Assembly: GCA_016715405.1 (NCBI GenBank)
Contig: JADKAE010000009.1
Span: 217,213-281,212, forward strand
From: Saprospiraceae bacterium
Lineage (GTDB): Bacteria > Bacteroidota > Bacteroidia > Chitinophagales > Saprospiraceae
Direction: 5' to 3'
DNA: 64,000 nucleotides
Below are positions 10,200 through 19,035 of this stretch, one piece after another (positions within the stretch are counted from its first letter, which is position 1; each line of letters begins with the position of its first letter). The notes under the pieces are model-generated. The model searched no databases. It saw only the letters and a program-made list of their open reading frames with translations, and was not told the DNA's origin. The translations under genes were made by a program, and so were the position numbers.

Positions 10200-10726
10200 A
10201 TGAAAACCACCTGGTGGATCACTTTAGCGCTCGCAGGTTTACTTTCAACGGCCTGCAATCAACAACAAGGCGGAACTACTTCGAATACTGTTTCTAATGA
10301 GGCTACCTTCGAAGGTTGCGGCATAGGTAAAGCCGCTCCCGCACAACCGCCTTCTGCTTCTATTGAAACCGACCTCTTACTCAAACACTATTGGGTGTGG
10401 GAATTCTGTATTTATGGCGAAACCCGGAATTGGGCCGTGCCATGGAAGGCCGCTGGTTTCAATTTAAACCCGACGGCACCTTTGAATACGGCCAATGGGA
10501 AACGCTCGTATGCCGTGGTACCTGGTCGCTTCGTACCGTGAAAGACAAATTGCGCATCAAACTCGATGCCGAAATCGACGACCACGACAGCGAATTCGAA
10601 ATCCAGGGCCATACCGACGATGCTATGTCGTGGGTAGGTACCGATACCTACAACCAAAGCAGTATGATTATTAAAACGATCAATCTGCTTACCCGGCCTA
10701 CTCGGAAGCAGTTTGGGAGGGAGTAG
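10200..10726 (+). CDS. Small lipoprotein with lipocalin-like C-terminal part (frameshifted)
   Basis: Starts MKTTWWITLALAGLLSTAC, a signal peptide with a lipobox ending in Cys19, so it should be lipid-anchored. The reading frame shifts near 10430: the first frame runs on without recognisable sequence. The second gives MEGRWFQFKPDGTFEYGQWE...GTWSLRTVKDKLRIKLDAE, the W/F...G.W..L pattern of small lipocalin-like beta-barrels. I merge them into about 175 residues. The start follows the terminator directly, so it may be served by its own promoter. Function is unknown. No specific family is claimed. Confidence 0.6.
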
Positions 10727-10730
10727 TTTT

Positions 10731-10797
10731 GGATGTTAAATGTTTGATGCTTGATGTTGTATGCTTAATTAGTTGATAATCAATCATCTAACATTCG
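10731..10797. repeat. Degenerate TTGATG/CATCAA inverted words
   Basis: The left part repeats GATG-containing words (GGATGTTAAATG, TTTGATGC, TTGATGTTG). The right part carries their complement (CAATCATCTAACATTC). It lies between the lipoprotein stop and the amylase start. It is weaker than the other word hairpins in the window. Confidence 0.45.
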
Positions 10798-10814
10798 ATA
10801 AAAATTATCCGATT

Positions 10815-12232
10815 ATGCGCATAAGAACTCTTTTCTTGTTTCTCGTGGTGATAGTCCTTGTTGTAGCATCATCATGCAAAAGATCGCCCGATGCGGCGGC
10901 GACTCCATACGAAGATCCTACCACTACTACGGCGTGTATGGCATGCCCTGACTGGGCTGCTAATGCCAATATTTACGAGGTAAACATCAGGCAAGATACG
11001 CCGGAAGGCACCTTTAAAGCCTTTGCTGCTCACCTGCCGCGACTCAAACAAATGGGGGTCGATGTTTTATGGCTGATGCCCGTTTTTCCCATCAGCGAAG
11101 CCAAGCGGAAAGGTACTTTGGGCAGCTATTATGCCGTGGCCGATTATACCGCCGTAAACCCCAACTACGGCACCATTGAAGAATTCAAAGCCCTTGTAGA
11201 TACCATACACCAATTGGGCATGAAAGTCATACTCGACTGGGTGCCCAATCACACCGGCTGGGACCATCCTGGATCACCCAGCATCCGGATTATTATACCC
11301 AGGATACATCGGGTAACGTAGTCGACCCCATCGACCCAAAGACGGGCAAATCCTGGGGCTGGACCGATGTGGCCGACCTGAATTACGACAACAAAGCCAT
11401 GCGCCAGGCGATGACGGACGCTTTTCTGTATTGGCTGAAAGAAGTCGGGGTTGACGGCTACCGGTGCGACGTGGCCGGCGAAGTGCCCGATGATTATTGG
11501 CAACAAACGATTCCTGTGCTTAGACAAGCAAACCCGGCTTTGTTTATGCTGGCCGAAGCCGAACACGCCCCTCACCGCAATACCGATTGTTTTGCGATGT
11601 CTTACGGCTGGAGCTTCCACTCATTGATGAACGAGATTGCCGCCGGTAAAGCCGGGGCAAACGACGTTTACGAGTGGTTGAAGAAAGACCGGGCAACTTT
11701 TGCCAAAGGCTACCACATGCACTTCATCACCAACCACGACGAAAATTCGTGGAACGGCACCGAATACGAACGTTTGGGAGATGCCGTAGACGCGTTGGCT
11801 GTGCTCGCCTTTACTTTTGACGGGATGCCGCTTATATACAGCGGCCAGGAATCTGCTATGAACAAACGCCTGACATTTTTTGAAAAAGATACCATCGACT
11901 GGGGGAATTATGAAAAGGCGCCTTTTTATACCACTTTACTCGATCTAAAACATCGCAATAAAGCCCTTTGGAACGGCCCTGCCGGCGGCAAACTAACGCG
12001 CCTGGCTTCTTCAGATGATAAGTCTGTTTTCGCTTTCTACCGCGAAAAAGACGGCCAACGCGTGGTAGTAATCCTCAACCTCAGCAAAAAACCTAAGTCG
12101 TTTACGCTTGATGTCACCCCCATTGCCGGCGATTATACCGATCTGTTTGCCCAAAAATCCGTCAAATTGGCCTCCTCCAACCAGTCTTTTGAACTGAAAG
12201 CATGGGAATATCTTGTCTTTGAACTTAATTAA
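10815..12232 (+). CDS. GH13 alpha-amylase family lipoprotein (frameshifted)
   Basis: Hydrolyses alpha-1,4-glucans, probably at the cell surface or in the periplasm. A signal peptide with lipobox VASSC places the lipid on Cys21. The four GH13 regions are visible: region I LDWVPNH, region II GYRCDVAGEV (Asp nucleophile), region III MLAEAEH (Glu acid/base) and region IV FITNHDEN. The frame breaks near 11268. The first half ends GWDHPGSPSI, but the alternative frame continues SWITQHPDYYTQDTSGN into the second half, so a single indel joins them. A C-terminal beta-sandwich (VVVILNLSKKPKSFTLDV) closes the protein. I chose the start at 10815 because it gives the lipoprotein signal; an in-frame start at 10773 does not. 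The MFS sugar transporter directly downstream supports maltodextrin use. Confidence 0.92.
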
Positions 12233-12237
12233 ATAGC

Positions 12238-12350
12238 GTTTAGGGCTTAGCAGTCAGGTCTTAGCGGGTAGCACTTTGCGCTTAGCAATCTGCAGCAGAG
12301 TCCGAATCGCTAAGCCCTAAGCCCTAAGCCCTAAGCCCTAACTGCTAACA
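12238..12350. repeat. Inverted heptamer repeat GGGCTTA / TAAGCCC
   Basis: Four perfect tandem copies of TAAGCCC (12311-12338), followed by variants TAACTGC and TAACAAC, form the right arm. The left arm (12238-12285) carries the complementary TTTAGGGCTTAGCAGT and related copies. It lies between the amylase stop and the MFS start and could fold into a long hairpin. The same heptamer recurs at 20261-20343. Confidence 0.85.
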
Positions 12351-12361
12351 ACCAACAACAT

Positions 12362-13738
12362 ATGAGCATCCAAACCCGTACAAACCAGCCAAAATCGAAA
12401 CCACAGCTAAGCTTTTGGGAGATTTGGAACATGAGCTTCGGCTTTCTGGGCATCCAGATGGGCTTTGCCCTGCAAAATGCCAACGCGAGTCGCATCTTGC
12501 AGACCTATGGCGCCGACGTGCACCACCTCTCCTGGTTCTGGCTGGTAGCGCCTATCACCGGCATGATTGTGCAGCCCATCATAGGCCATTACAGCGATCG
12601 CACCTGGAACCGCTTGGGCCGGCGCCGGCCTTATTTCCTTACCGGGGCCATCCTGGCCGCTATCGGGCTTATTTTGATGCCCAATTCTTCTTCGTTTACG
12701 GCCTATATGCCGGCATTGTGGATTGGCGCAGGTATGTTGATGATCATGGATGCTTCGTTTAATGTGGCGATGGAGCCGTTTAGGGCTTTGGTGGCCGACA
12801 AGCTGCCCAGTGATCAGCGTACGTTGGGGTTTTCGGTGCAGACTATGCTCATCGGCATCGGCGCCGTGATAGGCTCCTGGTTGCCTTATGTGCTGGCCAA
12901 CTTTTTTAATGTCGAAAGTCAAGCCGATCCCGGGGTGGTGCCCTATAACCTGATTTTGTCGTTTGTTATCGGCGCGGCGACCCTGGTGGGCGCTATTTTG
13001 TGGACCGTCATTCGAACCCGCGAATACTCACCTGAAGAGCAGGCCCAGTATGCCGGCGAGGAAGTGAGCAACGAACACGAAAGCATCTTAGCGATCTTTA
13101 CCGATTTTGCCCGCATGCCCCGCACGATGCTGCAATTGGGCCTGGTGCAGTTTTTTTCGTGGTTTGCGCTGTTTTCCATGTGGGTGTTTACCACGCCGGC
13201 ACTTGCCCAGCACGTATGGGATTTGTCCAAGGACGACCGCAGCTCCGCCGCATTTAATGAAGCCGGTAATTATGTAGGCGTTATTTTCGGCGTGTACAAC
13301 CTGGTATCCGCCGCTTTTGCGCTTTTATTGCCATATATCGCTCACAAACTGGGCCGGAAACGCACACATGCCGCTTGTCTGATAGCCGGCGGCCTGGGCC
13401 TCATGTCTATTTGGTTGATCAATGACCCCTCGATGAAGTGGGCGCTCAATTTGTCAATGGTGGGCGTGGGTATTGCCTGGGCCAGTATTCTGGCAATGCC
13501 TTATGCCATTCTCGCAGGCTCTATCCCGCTGAAAAAGATGGGCGTGTATATGGGGATTTTTAATTTCTTTATCACTTTCCCCCAAATTGTAAATGGCATT
13601 TTTAACGGGCCGATAGTGCATTCGCTGTATAATGATAAGGCCATCTGGGCCATCGTTATGGCAGGGGTGTTTATGCTTTTGGCCGCTGTCAGCGTACTTT
13701 TTGTGGAGGATAAGGATGATGTGCCTTCGGCAGGTTAG
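12362..13738 (+). CDS. MFS sugar transporter (maltose/SLC45-GPH type)
   Basis: A 458-residue inner-membrane permease with about 12 hydrophobic segments. The N-terminus (LSFWEIWNMSFGFLGIQMGFALQNANASRI) and the loop after helix 2 (QPIIGHYSDRTWNRLGRRRPY) match the Bacteroidota maltose-type MFS transporters related to SLC45/GPH sugar carriers. Its position directly after the GH13 amylase supports uptake of maltose or short maltodextrins. The frame is intact. The start ATG at 12362 fits the family N-terminus. The last codons (VPSAG-stop) are made from the same GTGCCTTCGGCAG word that is then tandemly repeated after the stop. Confidence 0.9.
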   Translation: MSIQTRTNQPKSKPQLSFWEIWNMSFGFLGIQMGFALQNANASRILQTYGADVHHLSWFWLVAPITGMIVQPIIGHYSDRTWNRLGRRRPYFLTGAILAAIGLILMPNSSSFTAYMPALWIGAGMLMIMDASFNVAMEPFRALVADKLPSDQRTLGFSVQTMLIGIGAVIGSWLPYVLANFFNVESQADPGVVPYNLILSFVIGAATLVGAILWTVIRTREYSPEEQAQYAGEEVSNEHESILAIFTDFARMPRTMLQLGLVQFFSWFALFSMWVFTTPALAQHVWDLSKDDRSSAAFNEAGNYVGVIFGVYNLVSAAFALLLPYIAHKLGRKRTHAACLIAGGLGLMSIWLINDPSMKWALNLSMVGVGIAWASILAMPYAILAGSIPLKKMGVYMGIFNFFITFPQIVNGIFNGPIVHSLYNDKAIWAIVMAGVFMLLAAVSVLFVEDKDDVPSAG

Positions 13739-13993
13739 TGCCTTCGGCAGTTTAGCGATAGGGTTTAGTGCATTCGCAGTTTAGTGCCTTCGCAGTTTAG
13801 TGCCTTCGGCAGTTTAGCGATAGGGTTTAGTGCATTCGCAGTTTAGTGCATACGCAGTTTAGCTAAACACCTAAACCCTAACGCTAAACCCTAACCCTAA
13901 CGCTAACGCTAAACCCAATCGCTAAACCCAATCGCTAAACCAATCCAGGCAACTTCCCAGGAATCGCTAAACCCGCCAAAGGCGCTAAACCTC
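13721..13993. repeat. Long word-repeat hairpin between convergent genes
   Basis: The left arm (13721-13862) has tandem copies of GTGCCTTCGGCAGTTTAG and GCGATAGGGTTTAGTGCATTCGCAGTTTAG. The right arm (13863-13993) has the complement: CTAAACCCTAACGCTAAACC, CTAACCCTAACGCTAACG and AATCGCTAAACCC copies. The MFS gene ends inside the left arm, and the minus-strand phospholipase-like gene takes its TAG stop from the right arm (GTTTAGCG). It is the largest of the word repeats, and telomere-like CCCTAA units occur in it. Confidence 0.85.
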
Positions 13994-15701
13994 TTCTCCA
14001 AATCCAAAACTGAAATTTTTCCTCCGCTTAAACCGGTCGGTACCGGCTTTATAATACCCGCTGACCCAATCCTTTGGGCGAGGCTTGAGGAATCTTCTTT
14101 TTAGCCTCTCTTCGTCGGTAGAAGTATCTTTGCTGGACAGAAACCGGAAGTAAAGGTGGTCGAACAGCCTGAAAAATTCGCCCAGGTAGATATCCTGCAC
14201 CCTGGTTTGCCCTGGCTTGTTGCTACAGGGTATGATCACCATGTTTTCGTCGTTTTTATTGGTAGAGGGCTGGCTGAAATTAGCCGAGCCGGTAATCACC
14301 AAAGGTTCGGGACCCAGGGGGTCTTTTAGTAAAAATTTGGTATGAATATATTGGGCATTTGAGCCGTTGAAGCCGGTGTGAATTTCGTTGAGCCACTGTC
14401 CGAAATTGTTATTCATTTTGCTGCCTGCGGTGGCAATCACGTCGGGGTCGGCACTGTATTTTTGGGCTACTTCTTCGTTGGTGCGGCCGCTGTTGAGCAT
14501 GATATACCTGACGGCAGGAGAGTCTTCGTCAATTTTTTTTATAAAACGATCATCCAAATTAAAAGGCAGCGTGATAGCTGCCATTTTTTCGGCGGCGCCA
14601 AATACTTCTGCATAGAAATCGAGCATTTTCAGGCCTTTACGCGGACTAAAGATGGGCGTCATTTTGTTTTGGGGCAATGTATCGAGCGTCACATCGGGCC
14701 AGATAGCGCTGACTTGTGTGGCCAGCGCGCCTATCTTGGGGTCTTCTTTGAGCAAATCCCAGTACTGAAGAAAAGAAGCGGCAAGCGTTTTGTCCTTGAT
14801 ACAATGCCCTACATTGGAATGTCCGAATATACCGCCTTCCGACAGGTTAGTACTGCCGGTCCACACCATGATAGGTTTATTGTCTTTTAATAAAACCATA
14901 AACTTGTTGTGCGGAATACCATCGGTATTTTCACGGGCATAGGTGATTTTTCTATCGTTGAGCTTGAAGCCGGCGGCTTTCAAGGAGGCTTATTTTGCTT
15001 GGTCTGGCTGTCGTGGCCACGTGCTTCGTATACGATTTGCACATCGGCGCCCCTGTCGAGCGCTTGTTTGAATAATACCGGAATGTCGGGAAAATCGAGC
15101 TCGTACATCGCTACACGCAGCCCAAATCGCTTGTCTTTGGCTTGTTCGATAAAGGCAATAATCGCCTCGTACAACCCCCTGGACAACCAGTCGTAGCGCT
15201 CTTTTTTTTGCTCGGGACTCAGCGATTCTGCGTTGGGTCTGATATTGTGAAATCGCTCTACATAAGCCTGCGATGCAGCTACGGCGCGGTTGAAGTATAT
15301 TTCGTGTAATTTATGCTTATAGGGCTCGGGACTTACCGTGATAACCAGCGGTTCCTGAAGTTGCGGTTGGGTAGGCGCGCGGTGACCGGAAATACGTGGT
15401 ATTCGTATTTCCGGTCCTGGCTCACGGCAAAATCAGCCCACACAAATGATTGTATGGGGTGGAGATTGGTGGGATATCTTACGCCTGGCTGTGGGTCGGG
15501 CATTACGGCTTCAAAAGGTTTATACCCCTCCATCCAGGCTTCTTCCAGAAACTTTCCTTTTTTGTCAAACTTCTTTCTGAAAAAAGCAAAGCCGAGCAGG
15601 TTTGCAGTAGCTTCTTCCCTGGCATCCATAGCCAATGTAATTACATGGGTGCCTGCTATGGCATGTACGCTGAAATGTTGGTTGAATGTACCTGTTCGCA
15701 T
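13985..15701 (-). CDS. Phospholipase D-like protein with two HKD half-sites (frameshifted)
   Basis: About 570 residues in three frames joined by two indels. The N-terminal part (15701 to about 15370) contains a beta-rich segment beginning FNQHFSVHAIAGTHVITLAMD. The middle frame gives APTQPQLQEPLVITVSPEPYK and FGLRVAMYELDFPDIP. The C-terminal frame starts near 14985. The first half-site reads HNKFMVLLKDNK...GSTNLSEGG, the second HTKFLLKDPLGPEPLVITGSANFSQPS followed by NDENMVII. Both keep H, K and the downstream Ser/Asn typical of PLD-superfamily phosphodiesterases. The substrate could be lipid or nucleic acid. No signal peptide is seen, so it is probably cytoplasmic. The gene is flanked by word repeats on both sides. 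Confidence 0.82.
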
Positions 15702-15737
15702 GAAATGACGGGATTTAATGCGAATATAAAGATAATT

Positions 15738-15830
15738 TGCTGATGTGCTGATGAGTTGCTGATGTGCTGATAATCTGCGAACAAAAGCAAAGCATCAGCA
15801 AATCAGCACATCAGCACATCAGCACATCAT
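15738..15830. repeat. Inverted word repeat GCTGATGT / ACATCAGC
   Basis: The left arm TTTGCTGATGTGCTGATG and further copies (15738-15779) face right-arm copies of ATCAGCAC (15792-15830) across a short spacer. Read on the minus strand, the repeat starts at the TGA stop of the haloperoxidase, whose stop is part of the first copy. It is probably a transcript-end hairpin. Confidence 0.85.
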
Positions 15831-17366
15831 TCCGCTCCATCCGCCTGCGCTACCACGACCGAATAGTTGCCTACCAGGTGGCCGGTTTCTATGCCGACTG
15901 TGGCATCGAACCGGTAGTGGATGCCTCCATAAATACGAGATTCTGCAGCTTCTTCCGCCCAGGCATCAAATTGGGCCTTGTCTTCGGGGAAGATATGCGC
16001 CAGCACCGTGGCCGCCGCCGCCGAAAACGTGGAATGCCCCGATGTATAACTGGGGAAGTTGGGTATGCCCAGTATCGTTTGAAATCCAGGGATGGCCTGC
16101 GACGGCCGCGGGTAATGGTAATAGTATTTGGCATCCCAGCAAGCTATGCCGGCATCCATGATGGCCATATTCATGTAAGCGAAGGTGCGGGCAGTGCGCA
16201 GGGGATTGTAATTGCGAGCCAATAAGGCATCACTGGCAAAGCGGTTCCAGTGCCCCGGCGGTGTGTAGGTGCCCAGGCCATCCGACCAGAAGTTGGCAAT
16301 GCGGCGCTGCTCGGTGGTCAGATTGTCTTGAACCTCTTGTAATTCTTCCGCATCGCGTTGAAATTCGGGCGAGCCGGGCGCGGGAGGTGGCCCTGGACGA
16401 ACAGTGGTGATGTCGGGTACGCACCAGGGTTTAACCTTCCCAAAAAGCGGCGCCAGGCCAACCGGACGCTGCGGTATTTCGAGGTTTTCCCAGTGCCACC
16501 CAAAGCGATCCTGGGCTGCCTGGGCTATCGAATCGGAGACGGGCTTTGGGGTTTGTGCATTTTTCATGCCATCAGTGGATGCGCGTGCAAGGAATCGGGC
16601 AGCTACGGCGCGTCCCAATGAGTCGCCGGCCACCAGGTCGCTTTCTACGTTCATGCCGGCCCACAAACGGCTGCTTTTGTGCTCTTCGGCTTTGGCCGCC
16701 AGGAAGTCTTTCTCAAGCGGAAACATGGCAGTGAGCACAGCTTTTGACACTGCCGCAATGACAGCGTCTTCTGACGGATAAGCAGGCAGACCGCTGTGGG
16801 GTAACAAGGCTTCAATACTGCTGTCCACCTCGTGCGGCGCCGGCCGGTTGAATTGGTATTTGTGATACCAGGCGGCGATCATTGCATCGTATTGAGCGGC
16901 GCTCCAATAGGCCAGCATCCGGCACGTGTAAGGTGGATTAGCAAATGGAAATAAAGGATATTGTGAGGGTTGGCTGCATTCGGAGCAGGGTAAGTGCCAT
17001 CAGGATTGGGGGCGGGGATCAGGTTGTACTTGGCGGCCAGCTCGCGGGCTATCTCGTTCCAGCGTACCAACGCATTGCCGCCCCAATATTGTACTGCGGC
17101 TTTTGGCTCGACGAGAGTCCGGAGGCGGCGTTTTTCAGGTCTTCTAATTCAGCCAGGTATGCTGCGGAGCTCGCATCTGATGGTGCAGGAATTCCGATCT
17201 CCGCGCCATCGGTTAGTAATACCGGATCCCAGTTGCCGCCGTTTTCATCCAAGGTGGCAAAGGTATAAGGTTCTATGACAGCTTCTGTAGGCAGGTCTTT
17301 TTCGCAAGACCAAAAAGTGTTCGCAAGAATCAAGATAATTGGTAAAAGGTATATTGATTTTTTCAT
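15827..17366 (-). CDS. Vanadium-dependent haloperoxidase / PAP2-superfamily lipoprotein (frameshifted)
   Basis: About 512 residues. A lipoprotein signal (lipobox FWSC, near residue 21) anchors it outside the inner membrane. Frameshifts near 17070 and 16920 split it into three frames, but the sequence reads through (QYWGGNALVRWNEIARELAAKYN, then MLAYWSAAQYDAMIAAW). The vanadate/phosphate site is complete: the K-x6-RP motif in DAKYYYHYPRPSQ, SYTSGHSTFSAA, and SRIYGGIHYRFDA (SR-x5-H-x3-D). These residues are shared by vanadium haloperoxidases and PAP2 acid phosphatases. Length and the upstream helical domain favour the haloperoxidase-like branch. The outer-membrane channel gene lies 30 bases upstream on the same strand, suggesting an operon. 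Confidence 0.85.
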
Positions 17367-17396
17367 GGTCGGAAATTGTGTGGGTGATGGAATGGA

Positions 17397-18311
17397 TTAA
17401 TGCCAGATATTGAACTGATACGTCACACCGCCGGTAAGTACAAGCGATTGGCCCATGTTGCGGCCTGCGACGACATATCCGCCGGAAGCAATGATGCCTA
17501 GTCCTGTGCCCGAAAGTGGATAATACTGCACGCCTGCGCCGAGCCGGGTAAAGTTCATTTTGTTGGAAGGGAAGGGGGCGTCCTGGCGGCGAATATCGAA
17601 GCCGCCCAGCGTTTGCAGGCCATCCATTAGTAATTCTGCTTTGAGGGTGCCCGCCGGATTCCACCAGCCTAAAGCGGCGCCGTAATCCAGTGCGTTGGGC
17701 ATGTCCACTTCGTCGGTATAATAATCCTGGGTAGTGTAGTAATAGTCGCGCTCGATAGTGGTGTTTCCACGCAGGTGGTAACCCGATTGGGCACGCGCAT
17801 ACCATCCTTTCCATTGGTATTGGACAATAGCCCGCAGGGACCCATCTACGCAGCCCAGTCCGAGACTAAAAGGCATATAATCGGCCAAGTAGTTAGATGC
17901 GGGTACGGTCAAGCCGGCAGTGGCGTGCAGGGTGAGTGCGCTTTCTCCCGATTTGAATTCAAGCGCTTTGGCTTTGATCCACAATCCAGCGTCCTGAATG
18001 CCGCTTACGCCGGTCATTTGTCCGGCGCTGGCTGAAGTGCGTACCCAGGGCAAACCGGCAATGACGTTGATGCGCTCGGTAATTCCCAGGGCAAACATTG
18101 GCATCACCGTTTGGCGGGTGAGTGTGCCGATATTGCCGTTATCTCGTTTGAGGGTACCTTCCCAGTATTCGTCCCAGGTGTCGTGGGTATATAAAGCAGC
18201 CAGGCAAATCTGGCCTTTATCCATATAAATGGCGTCGCTGGGCGTTTGAGCCGATAGGTTCAATGACAGGGCGAGCGCTATGGCCGGCGCCCATAGTTTG
18301 AGATATTTCAT
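17397..18311 (-). CDS. Outer-membrane beta-barrel (phenol-degradation MetA-like channel family)
   Basis: A 304-residue protein with a signal peptide (residues 1-21, ending NLSAQ) and regular amphipathic strands up to a terminal aromatic-rich strand (GGVTYQFNIWH). Segments such as RINVIAGLPWVRTSAS, SGIQDAGLWIKAKALE and SALTLHATAGLTVPASNY follow the pattern of 'transporter' proteins of the phenol meta-pathway barrel family. It is probably a diffusion channel or structural barrel. It is first in a probable two-gene operon with the haloperoxidase-like lipoprotein 30 bases downstream. The frame is intact. Confidence 0.7.
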   Translation of the reverse strand: MKYLKLWAPAIALALSLNLSAQTPSDAIYMDKGQICLAALYTHDTWDEYWEGTLKRDNGNIGTLTRQTVMPMFALGITERINVIAGLPWVRTSASAGQMTGVSGIQDAGLWIKAKALEFKSGESALTLHATAGLTVPASNYLADYMPFSLGLGCVDGSLRAIVQYQWKGWYARAQSGYHLRGNTTIERDYYYTTQDYYTDEVDMPNALDYGAALGWWNPAGTLKAELLMDGLQTLGGFDIRRQDAPFPSNKMNFTRLGAGVQYYPLSGTGLGIIASGGYVVAGRNMGQSLVLTGGVTYQFNIWH

Positions 18312-18415
18312 GCCAATTGGGTGTTGATATAGGTAAAAAATACGAAAATCCGCAGTGACGGGTGTTCAATGCCGTTGCGGAATTTGATTCAATCAAAAGC
18401 TAATAAAAAAATTAA

Positions 18416-18916
18416 TCAACACACTAGTGGCGGGGGAGTGGGTATAGAAAGGAAGGGTGAAACAAACCCTTGCGGATAAGTCGCGCAAAGGGGGCCGCGT
18501 ACGGGCATAATGGAACTTTGCCCGATGGGATCGGCCACAATACATTCCTGGACGATACTTTTAACCAAAATAGCTTTGCCGGTAGAAGATACCGGCGTAT
18601 GTCTGTGGGTAACCTTTTCTACCGTGACGGCTTTAGATTCGTCGGCCCATTCAAAATAGACCGTTTCGCCGTTGATTTCTTCAGAAAAAACAAAATCCTG
18701 GTAAATGGCGCCTTTGCGGATCAGGGAGTCCTGATGGCGTATTTTGACCAATCCCGTGGCGCCGGTTTTTTCTTTTACGCGTTCGGCGATGGTTTGTTCC
18801 ATCGCGTTCATCTGGCGCTGTACCGCCACATAATGACTCACCTGAAATACCAACACCCCGCCTATCCACTGGAACAGGACGATTGCAAGCAAGAACCATG
18901 GGCTGGCCGTTTTCAA
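18416..18916 (-). CDS. Hypothetical single-pass membrane protein
   Basis: I do not recognise this 166-residue protein. It has one N-terminal hydrophobic segment (residues 7-28, WFLLAIVLFQWIGGVLVFQV) acting as anchor or uncleaved signal. A short helical stretch (RQMNAMEQTIAERVKEKT) and a beta-rich exterior (LVKIRHQDSLIRKGAIYQ, DFVFSEEINGETVYFEW) follow. The C-terminus is Pro-rich and ends PPPLVC. It lies between the outer-membrane barrel and a lipoprotein gene on the same strand. No function is proposed. Confidence 0.6.
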   Translation of the reverse strand: MKTASPWFLLAIVLFQWIGGVLVFQVSHYVAVQRQMNAMEQTIAERVKEKTGATGLVKIRHQDSLIRKGAIYQDFVFSEEINGETVYFEWADESKAVTVEKVTHRHTPVSSTGKAILVKSIVQECIVADPIGQSSIMPVRGPLCATYPQGFVSPFLSIPTPPPLVC

Positions 18917-18984
18917 TGCAATAGGTGTTTGTTATTGCAAAGAAAAGAAAATATTTGAATTAAGCCTACTTCACCCCTAAAAAA

Positions 18985-19025
18985 TCCCTCCCTCTCTCGC
19001 TCTCACCCTCTCACCCTCATACTCA
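18985..19025. repeat. Pyrimidine-rich CTCTCACC words
   Basis: Tandem CTCTCACC/CCCTCCCT units lie just downstream (minus strand) of the 400-residue lipoprotein gene. They resemble the CCCCCTCA words at ppk1. Only one arm is present. Confidence 0.5.
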
Positions 19026-19035
19026 GTTAGATATC

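Noticed and set aside
13861..13935. Telomere-like CCCTAA repeats
   Set aside because: The CCCTAA units are part of longer, mixed words with complementary arms and lie inside a bacterial chromosome between genes; no telomere is implied.
12236..13993. CRISPR array
   Set aside because: Tandem units are contiguous and have no unique spacers; no cas genes are present.
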